This document shows positions 1 through 5,261 of a stretch of 7,802 nt of DNA, piece by piece. Both the position numbers and the translations under genes were made by a program. The stretch comes from DAOTUB01 sp034437455 (GTDB lineage: Bacteria; Chloroflexota; Anaerolineae; B4-G1), in assembly GCA_034437455.1 (NCBI GenBank), contig DAOTUB010000285.1, forward strand, positions 1 through 7,802. The letters run 5' to 3'. Each line of letters starts with the position of its first letter. Position 1 is the first letter of the stretch. The notes under the pieces were generated by a model. That model did no database searches, was not told the origin of the DNA, and saw only the letters and a program-made list of their open reading frames with translations.

Positions 1-53
1 AGCCGCGCTTTCCATAGCGCGCAGGCCCGCGAGGTATGGAAACCTCGGCTACA
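1..53. repeat. TGTAG...CTACA hairpin repeat, copy 1 (left end cut by window)
   Basis: Two 18-base hairpins face each other. The first, at 4-21, has arms CGCGCT/AGCGCG around TTCCAT. The second, at about 30-47, has arms CGAGGT/ACCTCG around the complement of that loop. The block ends in CTACA (49-53), and the window begins with AG, consistent with a TGTAG border whose first three bases lie outside. The two units differ at two stem positions, and in each case both partners change (C-G to A-T, and C-G to G-C), so pairing is kept. The CGCGCT/AGCGCG unit recurs exactly at 6498-6515. No function is known to me. Confidence 0.75.
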
Positions 54-86
54 TAGCCCCGTTTTATTGAAAAGATACAGTCTGGA

Positions 87-107
87 GAAAAAAGAAACCT
101 GTCCCCC
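87..107 (-). other. GGGGACAGGTTTC + T-tract motif
   Basis: Read on the minus strand this is a run of Gs, then GACAGGTTTC, then six Ts. From memory, similar GGGGACAGGTTT motifs are dispersed in many bacterial genomes, sometimes beside REP-associated (IS200-like) transposases. No transposase is visible here. It lies downstream of the response-regulator terminator and could mark the edge of an adjacent unit outside the window. Confidence 0.3.
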
Positions 108-127
108 AGAGTTCTGAATTATACCCA

Positions 128-161
128 ATCAAAAGGCCCACTGCGGTGGTGCAGTGGGCCT
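128..161 (-). terminator. Rho-independent terminator after the LytTR regulator
   Basis: On the minus strand an 11-bp GC-rich stem (AGGCCCACTGC paired with GCAGTGGGCCT, loop of 6) is followed by TTTTGATT. It begins about 17 bases after the stop codon of the response regulator and closes the whole minus-strand gene run. Its upstream arm touches the 30-bp palindrome at 160-189. Confidence 0.85.
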
Positions 162-189
162 GAACTGGTGAAACGTTTCACCAGTTCAG
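160..189. repeat. 30-bp perfect palindrome over the regulator's stop codon
   Basis: Arms CTGAACTGGTGAAAC and GTTTCACCAGTTCAG are perfect complements with no spacer, centred between 174 and 175. The palindrome covers the last three sense codons and the TGA of the response regulator. It sits directly upstream of the terminator hairpin, sharing bases 160-161 with it. It could be a binding site for a dimeric protein, a secondary RNA hairpin protecting the 3' end, or part of a compound terminator. Confidence 0.8.
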
Positions 190-921
190 AATCTTGCGCA
201 ACGCCCGCGCCTGCGCCCGGCTCAGGTCTACCTCCGCGCCGGTGGTCAGCCGCAGCTTGTGGCTCCCCTTGAACCAGGGAATGATCTCCTGCACTCGATC
301 CAGGTTGACGATGGCGGAGCGGTGGGCGCGGAAGAAACGGGCCGGGTCGAGCCGCGCCTCCAACTCGCTCAACGTGCGGCGGACGGGATAGCGTTCGTCG
401 CCCACATGCACCAGGACCTGCTCGTTCTCGATGCCGATCCAATCGATCTCGTCTGTGTCCAGCACCCGTATGCGATCCCGGTCGCGCACCGCCAGCCGGG
501 TCAGGTAACGGCCCTGCTCGGTCAGGCCCTTTAGTAGCGGCTCGAGTTGCTCCGTCAAGTCGCGCTCCTCGGACGATGCCTCCTGGGCGCGGCGGATGGC
601 CTTCTCCAGTCGCTCCTGGCTGAAGGGCTTGAGCAAATAGTCCAGCGCGTTGACCTCAAAGGCGCGGATGGCGTACTCGTCGTAGGCGGTGACAAAGATG
701 ATGGGCGGGGGTTCCTCCAGCGCCTCGATGACGCCAAAGCCGTCCAGCCCTGGCATCTGGATGTCGAGTAGCACCAGGTCAGGCTGCTCTCTCGCGATCA
801 TCTCTACGGCCTGAATGCCGCTCTCGGCCTCACCGACGAGTTTCACACCCTCGATGTTGGCCAGGAGACGCTTGAGACGCTCGCGGGCGGGAGATTCATC
901 ATCGACGATCAAAATGCGCAT
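178..921 (-). CDS. LytTR-family response regulator
   Basis: A 247-residue two-domain response regulator. Residues 1-115 form a receiver domain: acidic pocket D7-D8, phospho-acceptor D53 in LLLDIQMPG, switch T78 and invariant K98 in LLKPF. Residues about 138-245 form a LytTR DNA-binding domain, shown by FFRAHRSAIVNLDRVQEI near 196-213. LytTR regulators of this AgrA/LytR/NatR class bind paired direct repeats in promoters; no convincing LytTR box is seen in this window. The gene lies 18 bases after the stop of the histidine kinase gene, which is its evident partner. GAGGAG upstream of the ATG has a rather long spacing of about 10 bases. The 3' end runs into a 30-bp palindrome and an intrinsic terminator, so it is the last gene of the unit. 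The target is probably the exporter/protease cassette or another promoter outside the window. Confidence 0.93.
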   Translation of the reverse strand: MRILIVDDESPARERLKRLLANIEGVKLVGEAESGIQAVEMIAREQPDLVLLDIQMPGLDGFGVIEALEEPPPIIFVTAYDEYAIRAFEVNALDYLLKPFSQERLEKAIRRAQEASSEERDLTEQLEPLLKGLTEQGRYLTRLAVRDRDRIRVLDTDEIDWIGIENEQVLVHVGDERYPVRRTLSELEARLDPARFFRAHRSAIVNLDRVQEIIPWFKGSHKLRLTTGAEVDLSRAQARALRKILNW

Positions 922-939
922 TGGCAGAATGCTCCTCGT

Positions 940-1986
940 CTACAGCGGTATCCTGATCCTTACGACCGCTCCCTGGGGTTTGTTCGCCAGTATTTCCAAT
1001 CCATTTCCGTACATCTTTTTGAGCCGCTCGTCCACGTTGCGCAGCCCGTGACCGAGACCGTCGCCGATCCGGTACCCTGCCGGCATCCCTGGCCCCTGGT
1101 CGGAGATAGCGATCAACACAGCGTCGCCATCGAGTTTCGCGCGGATGGTGAGATCGACGCGGTTGTCTTCGCCGTGGCCGTGCTTGACCGCGTTTTCCAC
1201 CACCGGCTGAAAGATCAGGCCGGGTACGGGCAAGTCCAGAACCTCTGGAGCGATCTCCTGGGTGACGCGCAACCGCTCCCCGAAACGAGCCTGCTCGATC
1301 GCCAGGTAATCGTCGACAAAGGCCAGTTCCTCCTCCAGCCGCACCTCTCCTCGCTCGCTGCCTGCCAGCGCGTAGCGAAACATCGTGGCCAACCGCTCGA
1401 CTGTCGCCTCGGCCAACGCGGGATCGGTGTGGATCAGCGCGGCGATGGTGTTGAGCGAGTTGAAAAGAAAGTGCGGGTTGATCTGAGCCTTGAGCGCCTT
1501 TAGCTCTGCCTGTGCCGCCAGCGCCCGCAGCTCTTGCTCGACGCGTTCCTTCTCCACCAGTTGGCGGTAGTAGCCCAGCGCCATTTCTGCGCCGTGGAGG
1601 ATGGGGAAAACGAGCACGATGCCGAGCAGGAGCATCCAGGAAGTGATAGGCTCGACCTGGAAGCCAAAGATGCGCCCACAGATGAGGAGAGCCAGCAACG
1701 TGCCGAGAATGTGCCCGGCGAGGGAGATGAATAGCTCTGTCTCCAGCCGCAGCCAGTCCCGCGATATCTGCTCCAGCCGAGGTTGTATGAACACGCGCTC
1801 TAGCCTCGCAAAGAGCGCCAGGGAACCCGTGATCGCCAGGCCGGTGACGAACACGCTCAGGTCCCGGCGACCGGTCGCGTAGGCGATGGTCAGGGTGGAC
1901 CCGATGAAGGGCGTGGCAATATTGTGCACAATTGTCTTGCAAATTGGGTCTTTTTGGGGCCTAATCGATTGGTTTACCTCAGACAT
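940..1986 (-). CDS. LytS/YehU-type sensor histidine kinase
   Basis: A 348-residue membrane histidine kinase of the His_kinase (PF06580) plus HATPase_c type. About four membrane segments fill residues 22-137 (roughly 22-40, 45-61, 84-104 and 117-137). A charged helix (141-165) then leads to the phospho-acceptor motif KAQINPHFLFNSLNTI, with His172. The ATP-binding domain shows the N box VVENAVKHG (N265), DQGPGM (296-301) and GLGHGL (310-315). There is no large extracellular domain, so the signal is probably sensed within or at the membrane, as in peptide- or envelope-sensing kinases. The ATG at 1986 is chosen because GGAG lies 7 bases upstream; a TTG at 2001 would add five residues but lacks a site. 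Its start overlaps the end of a 30-codon ORF by 8 bases, suggesting translational coupling. It should phosphorylate the LytTR regulator encoded just downstream. Confidence 0.92.
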   Translation of the reverse strand: MSEVNQSIRPQKDPICKTIVHNIATPFIGSTLTIAYATGRRDLSVFVTGLAITGSLALFARLERVFIQPRLEQISRDWLRLETELFISLAGHILGTLLALLICGRIFGFQVEPITSWMLLLGIVLVFPILHGAEMALGYYRQLVEKERVEQELRALAAQAELKALKAQINPHFLFNSLNTIAALIHTDPALAEATVERLATMFRYALAGSERGEVRLEEELAFVDDYLAIEQARFGERLRVTQEIAPEVLDLPVPGLIFQPVVENAVKHGHGEDNRVDLTIRAKLDGDAVLIAISDQGPGMPAGYRIGDGLGHGLRNVDERLKKMYGNGLEILANKPQGAVVRIRIPL

Positions 1987-2071
1987 TGTGGCTCCGCTCA
2001 ATCTGCACGGCGAACAATAGTTGCACTAGCTTAATCATAGGCAAAATGTGGAGGATGTCAAATAGTTCCAT
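1979..2071 (-). CDS. putative 30-aa hydrophobic small peptide
   Basis: This short ORF fills the gap between the CPBP protease gene and the kinase gene. Its ATG lies 2 bases after the CPBP stop, with GGGAAG about 7 bases upstream as a weak ribosome site. Its TGA lies inside the first codons of the kinase, an 8-base overlap. The product begins MELFDILHIL, then PMIKLVQLLF, and ends in a polar tail AVQIERSHNV. The first two thirds are hydrophobic and the C-terminus is charged, compatible with a membrane-associated or exported peptide. The spacing on both sides is typical of genuine operon genes. It could be a peptide signal, an exporter substrate, a small kinase partner, or only a coupling ORF that keeps ribosomes running into the kinase gene. 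I recognise no family and the length is near the noise limit. Confidence 0.45.
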   Translation of the reverse strand: MELFDILHILPMIKLVQLLFAVQIERSHNV

Positions 2072-2073
2072 CG

Positions 2074-2799
2074 TTAGCTTCCCATGTTCGCGTTTCGTCT
2101 GCGCCACTCCAGCCATCCTGCCAATAAACCGATGGCGACGAAGCGAAACGTCATGCCGACCAGTCCCGCCTCCGGCCCGTAGCCGCTGCCGGTGACGAGG
2201 ACGTTCCCGATAGGGACTTGCTGCACCAACCCACCCATCTCCAGGCCGCTGACCGGAAAGCCCAGCACCGGCCCCTGGAAAAAGTTCCACGCAAAGTGCA
2301 GCCCGGTTGGCAGCCAGATGCTCCCACTGCCCAGGAAAGCCGCGGCGTACATCAGCCCGCCCAGCGCGTTCCCCAGCACCGAAAGCGCCGACGCACCGGG
2401 ATTGCCGGCGTGTGCCAGTCCGAAAAAGACTGCCATCACGACTACCGCCAACCAGTGCCTGCGCAGCATCACCGCCAGCCCGCTGAGCATCAGGCCGCGG
2501 AAGAGAAATTCTTCCCAAAGCGCCCCGAGGACCAACGAGAACACCCAGATCGCAAAGTCCAGGCCGGGGAACCGCATCCCGCTCACGCGCAGCGCGCCCA
2601 ACGCCCATTCCACACCAAAGATGCCGCCCATCGCCAGCCCGCCGATGACGACCCCGCTCGCCACGTTGCTCCAGGTGCGCTCGTCGACGGACAGGCCCAT
2701 TCCCTGCTGGAGGGGAATCTGCGCGCGGCGATAATGGCGCGCGGCGACCGCGCCGCACGCGAGCACGATCAGCCAGATCGCGATGTCCACCCAGTTCAT
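2074..2799 (-). CDS. CPBP-family intramembrane metalloprotease
   Basis: A 241-residue multi-pass membrane protein of the CPBP/Abi (Rce1-like) family. The three conserved motifs are in order: EEFLFR (E96, E97, R101), FFGLAHAG with H130, and LHFAWNF with H168 and N172. These supply the expected glutamate, histidine and asparagine active-site residues. Family members include prenyl-protein proteases and proteins for bacteriocin processing or self-immunity. The ATG at 2799 is preferred because AGAGG lies about 7 bases upstream and the membrane-anchored N-terminus MNWVDIAIWL starts there. An in-frame ATG at 2883 would add 28 residues, but those codons belong to the dispersed repeat (the same peptide is encoded at the other copy), so that extension is an artefact. 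The stop sits 2 bases before the small-peptide ORF. Together with the LytS/LytTR pair, the context suggests peptide processing, peptide immunity or signal generation at the membrane; the substrate is unknown. Confidence 0.9.
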   Translation of the reverse strand: MNWVDIAIWLIVLACGAVAARHYRRAQIPLQQGMGLSVDERTWSNVASGVVIGGLAMGGIFGVEWALGALRVSGMRFPGLDFAIWVFSLVLGALWEEFLFRGLMLSGLAVMLRRHWLAVVVMAVFFGLAHAGNPGASALSVLGNALGGLMYAAAFLGSGSIWLPTGLHFAWNFFQGPVLGFPVSGLEMGGLVQQVPIGNVLVTGSGYGPEAGLVGMTFRFVAIGLLAGWLEWRRRNANMGS

Positions 2800-2836
2800 G
2801 GTGAATCCTCTGAAAATAGATCTGTTATCAATTTGC

Positions 2837-2978
2837 GTCATTCCGAGCGACCGAAGGGAGTCGAGGAATCTCCACTTTCGCAAGCAAAACCACCGGGGAG
2901 ATTCCTCCGTGTGGCGTCGTGTGGCGCCACACGACGCTGCGACTCCACTCCGCTGCGCTCCGTTCCGCTCGGAATGAC
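2837..2978. repeat. 142-bp nested palindromic element (MITE-like), copy 1
   Basis: Terminal inverted repeats GTCATTCCGAGCG / CGCTCGGAATGAC (2837-2849 and 2966-2978) enclose an 11-bp inverted repeat GAGGAATCTCC / GGAGATTCCTC (2863-2873 and 2897-2907), a 6-bp pair GGAGTC / GACTCC (2857-2862 and 2941-2946) and a 24-bp perfect palindrome at 2914-2937. As RNA it would fold into an elaborate branched structure. From memory, intergenic repeats opening GTCATTCCGAG or GTCATTGCGAG are scattered through unrelated bacterial genomes. No ORF of its own is credible, so any movement would need outside enzymes. Confidence 0.9.
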
Positions 2979-2985
2979 GAGCGCC

Positions 2986-3013
2986 TGTAGCGGTTAAGCA
3001 AAACCGCCCTACA
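2986..3013. repeat. TGTAG...CTACA hairpin repeat, copy 2
   Basis: The shortest copy of the family: TGTAG at 2986-2990 pairs with CTACA at 3009-3013. CGGTT and AACCG continue the stem apart from a 2-base bulge, leaving a 6-base loop. The equivalent element in the other repeat block is 17 bases longer. Confidence 0.65.
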
Positions 3014-3039
3014 ATTTCGTCCTTCTGGGTGAATGGAGT

Positions 3040-3648
3040 TCATGATTGCTCCTCGGAAAGTATGCTCAGCCACAAGAGACCGCCTTTGACCGTCCAGCCT
3101 TGCAGTTTCGATTGACTCAGCATGTCCTTCACCTCTTGCGGCGTGTACGAAGCTCTGAGGTGTTCTGTAAGCAACCCCAGCCAGGACCTCCGAAAATCGC
3201 TGATGATGAACTTGCCCTGGGGCTTGAGCACGCGCTGAATCTCGTCGAACAAGCTCAGCGGCTGCTCGACCAGGTGGAGCGTGTTGTTGCTGATCGCCAG
3301 GTCGAAGATGTCGTCCTCGAAGGGCATATCCTCAGCGTTCCCTTTCTCGAAGGAAACTCTCGTAGATGCCCCGCTCTCCTGGGCGTTCTCCCTGGCCAGT
3401 TCCAGGGCCGCGTCGGAAAGATCCAGACCTACGACCTGAACGCCGGGCAGTCCCTCGGCAAATCCGATGGCCAGAGAACCGGGTCCGGTTCCCACGTCCA
3501 GGATCTTGCCGTCGGTCACCTCCCATTTCTCGGCGATGGAGACGAAATTCTTGGCCACGCCTTGCATCCACCGGGAGGTTTCCCGGTGATAGTGTTTTGC
3601 CATCTCGATGTCTTCAAAGACGCCACACTCCAACGGTTTTCTTTTCAC
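3040..3648 (-). CDS. class I SAM-dependent methyltransferase
   Basis: A 202-residue Rossmann-fold methyltransferase of the Methyltransf_11/25 type. The SAM-binding motif I is ILDVGTGPGSLA (49-60). The motif II acid is D76 in VGLDLS. GNAEDMPFEDDIFD (103-116) forms the adenine-contacting and post-II region, and LKPQGKFIISDF (141-152) is motif IV/V. The N-terminus has the amphipathic pre-domain common in this family. The substrate cannot be read from sequence; it could be a small molecule or a peptide or lipid handled by the adjacent exporter. The start is a GTG at 3648 with AGGAGG 8 bases upstream. The Shine-Dalgarno overlaps the permease TAA, so the gene is tightly coupled to the exporter. Its TGA overlaps, as ATGA, an ATG belonging to the repeat block that follows. 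Confidence 0.88.
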   Translation of the reverse strand: MKRKPLECGVFEDIEMAKHYHRETSRWMQGVAKNFVSIAEKWEVTDGKILDVGTGPGSLAIGFAEGLPGVQVVGLDLSDAALELARENAQESGASTRVSFEKGNAEDMPFEDDIFDLAISNNTLHLVEQPLSLFDEIQRVLKPQGKFIISDFRRSWLGLLTEHLRASYTPQEVKDMLSQSKLQGWTVKGGLLWLSILSEEQS

Positions 3649-3661
3649 GGGCGAATCCTCC

Positions 3662-4474
3662 TTATTCCCAGCGGAACGTCTTGACGGCGATGATCCAGCT
3701 TATTATCGTCCATCCTGCCAGAATCATCAAGTCGCCGCCGATGGTGTCCAACTCTGCACCTTCGACCAGGACGGCGCGGAAAGGGGCGGCGAAATAGGTC
3801 AATGGTAGGGCTTTTGCCACGACTCGCAGCACGCCGGGCAGGACCTCGACGGGAGCAAAGGCCCCGCAGAGAAGCAGCATGGGGATGTAGATGGCGTGGA
3901 CGGCCGCCACCGCGCCATCGGGACTCGTGGTCAGGTTGCTGACGACAAAACCGAGCGCGGTCATGGTGAATGTACCAAGCAAGAGCAACACCGCCAGCAG
4001 TCCTCCGCTTCCCTCCACAGTGACGTCGTCGGAGATCAGTCCGACGACGACGATCAAGGCGACCTCGATGAAGACGAGCGTGCTGGCGTTCAGCGCCTTG
4101 CTTGTCAAAAAGACGACCTTGCGCAGGGGCGTGCCGCCCAGCCGCTTGAAGATGCCCGCGTCCCGCTGCCTGACCACACGGGGCACGAACCCCTCGAAGG
4201 CGACGGCGATGATGCAATACGTGATCAGGCCGACGGTCATCAGCGCTATCGGTGAGCTTGCGGCCAACGTCGCGCCGCCCGCCCCCAGGCCGCGGCTCAG
4301 GAGGCCATAGAATCGCTCCAGCATCCCCTCCCGGCTCAGGTAGACGAACAGCGCCATCCCCAGCATCGGGACGAAAAAGTTCAGGTAAACGGCCTGCCGC
4401 GTGCGCCAGAAGAGGCGCAGTTCGACCAGGGTTTGGTGAAGGAGGCCGGTTATTTGATGGGTCAATTTTTGCAT
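3662..4474 (-). CDS. ABC-2 type transporter permease (second of pair)
   Basis: A 270-residue ABC-2/DrrB/NatB-like membrane subunit. Membrane segments lie near 30-47, 74-95, 128-148, 156-180, 190-212 and 245-264. The cytoplasmic segment RQRDAGIFKRLGGTPLR (102-118) is the family's coupling region, and the C-terminus ends AVKTFRWE. It is paralogous to the permease just upstream: the same coupling segment, the same LPLTYF near the end and the same last residues, suggesting an old tandem duplication and a heterodimeric exporter. The ATG at 4474 is chosen because AGGAG lies about 7 bases upstream; an in-frame ATG at 4534 would run back through the other permease's end and has no support. The gap to the preceding gene is 25 bases. 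Confidence 0.9.
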   Translation of the reverse strand: MQKLTHQITGLLHQTLVELRLFWRTRQAVYLNFFVPMLGMALFVYLSREGMLERFYGLLSRGLGAGGATLAASSPIALMTVGLITYCIIAVAFEGFVPRVVRQRDAGIFKRLGGTPLRKVVFLTSKALNASTLVFIEVALIVVVGLISDDVTVEGSGGLLAVLLLLGTFTMTALGFVVSNLTTSPDGAVAAVHAIYIPMLLLCGAFAPVEVLPGVLRVVAKALPLTYFAAPFRAVLVEGAELDTIGGDLMILAGWTIISWIIAVKTFRWE

Positions 4475-4499
4475 GTGCGCGCTCCTGTTTCGAAAGGAT

Positions 4500-5261
4500 C
4501 TATTCCCAGCGGAAGGTTTTGACGGCGACGACAAAGGCCACCATCAGGCAGCCCAGCAGAACCACCCAGTCCTGGGCGTATTTCAGCGGGCCGCCGCCGA
4601 CGAGCATCGCGCCGCGCAGCGCGTCCACAAAGTAGGTCAACGGTAGCAGGCGAGCGATCTGCCGCAGCAGAGAGGGCATTTCCTCGACCGGAAAGAACGT
4701 GCCGCACAGAAACTGCATCGGCAGCGAGATCGCCAGCCCCGCCGCCGCGGCGACGTCGGCGTTGGGACACAGCCCGGCCAGCGCGATGGCCATCGTGGTG
4801 AAGGTCAGGACGCCAGCGACCAAAGTTGCCAGGCTCCACAGGACGCTGCCGGTGATCTCGGCTCCAAAGAGCAGGACGTTGACGGCGGTCAGGAGGATGG
4901 TCTGTGCCAGGACAACGGTCGCCGCGGTCAGCGTCTTGGCGCCGACCAGTGTCCAGGCTCGCAGCGGCGCGCCGCCCAGCCGCTTGAGGATGCCCGCGTC
5001 TCGCTGGCGGGCGAGCGCCGTGCTCAGGTTCTCAAAGGCGGCGCTGGATAGGACCATGCCGATCCCGCCCGCGATCAGGAAGCTGGAGTAGGAGACAGGC
5101 CCTCCTTCGACCTCGCTCAGGACAGGCACCTGATTTCCTCGGTTCAGGTAGCCGAAGAACGTGACCGTCACCAGCGGAAAGAACAGCGAGAAAAAGACCA
5201 CCGCTTTGTCGCGCAGAAAGAGGGCGAGTTCGACGTTCATCTGGCCGATCAGTGCTTTCAC
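4500..5261 (-). CDS. ABC-2 type transporter permease (first of pair)
   Basis: A 253-residue ABC-2 membrane subunit, partner of the following permease and of the upstream ATPase. Membrane segments lie near 20-38, 58-76, 108-132, 138-163, 170-192 and 232-248. The coupling segment RQRDAGILKRLGGAPLR is at 85-101 and the C-terminus ends AVKTFRWE. The GTG at 5261 is chosen: it overlaps the ATPase stop as GTGA and has GGAGG about 8 bases upstream. An internal ATG at 5240 is possible, while any start further upstream would lie inside the ATPase gene. In the loop after the first membrane segment, residues 46-53 read PVLSEVEG, which is the translation of a short dispersed repeat (see 5103-5126). The cargo is unknown; exported drugs, lipids, sodium ions or peptides are all possible for this class. 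Confidence 0.9.
   Translation of the reverse strand: MKALIGQMNVELALFLRDKAVVFFSLFFPLVTVTFFGYLNRGNQVPVLSEVEGGPVSYSSFLIAGGIGMVLSSAAFENLSTALARQRDAGILKRLGGAPLRAWTLVGAKTLTAATVVLAQTILLTAVNVLLFGAEITGSVLWSLATLVAGVLTFTTMAIALAGLCPNADVAAAAGLAISLPMQFLCGTFFPVEEMPSLLRQIARLLPLTYFVDALRGAMLVGGGPLKYAQDWVVLLGCLMVAFVVAVKTFRWE
5103..5126 (-). repeat. short dispersed repeat read in frame (PVLSEVEG)
   Basis: On the minus strand the core CCTGAGCGAGGTCGAAGG matches, from memory, a widespread intergenic repeat of the form CCTGAGCGAAGTCGAAGG. Here it lies inside the permease gene and is translated as PVLSEVEG in an external loop. The paralogous permease has no such peptide at the matching place. This looks like a tolerated in-frame insertion; a chance match cannot be excluded. 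Confidence 0.5.

Larger units (their letters stand above)
2810..3054. repeat. repeat block A, copy 1 (between methyltransferase and CPBP)
   Basis: About 245 bp that recur, about 96% identical over the first 187 bp, at 6191-6452. It comprises a 27-bp AT-rich lead next to the CPBP ribosome site, a 142-bp palindromic core (2837-2978), a TGTAG...CTACA hairpin (2986-3013), and a tail that on the minus strand reads ribosome site, ATG and AACTCC. The tail's ATG overlaps the methyltransferase stop as ATGA. The block fills the whole 240-base gap between methyltransferase and CPBP genes, and no independent gene is seen in it. Confidence 0.9.

Noticed and set aside
1..120. CRISPR array or tRNA suggested by repeated hairpins at the left edge
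   Set aside because: There are no regularly spaced direct repeats with spacers and no cloverleaf; the structure fits the TGTAG...CTACA hairpin family.
160..189. LytTR binding site within the 30-bp palindrome
   Set aside because: LytTR sites are direct repeats with a different consensus, and the position inside the 3' end of the regulator gene does not suit a promoter operator.
899..1942. Minus-strand frame of 347 codons overlapping the kinase gene
   Set aside because: It is an out-of-frame Arg/Gly/Ala-rich shadow; the kinase frame carries all catalytic motifs.
2813..2841. Promoter conserved in both repeat blocks (ATGACG, 17 bases, TATTTT on the minus strand)
   Set aside because: Each box matches only 4 of 6, and the predicted RNA start would fall within the ribosome site of the next gene.
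2218..2997. Long plus-strand frame (259 codons) opposite the CPBP gene
   Set aside because: It is antisense to a clear CPBP protease, rich in Pro/Arg/Gln/His as expected of a GC-rich shadow frame, runs into the repeat and has no family motifs.
2828..3043. Small protein gene in repeat block 1 (MNSIHPEGR...)
   Set aside because: Beyond the first dozen codons the frame is entirely palindromic repeat DNA and differs from the equivalent frame in the other copy; kept only as a finding about the repeat tail.
3046..3684. Plus-strand frame (212 codons) opposite the methyltransferase
   Set aside because: It mirrors the methyltransferase gene, whose SAM motifs are intact; there is no independent support.
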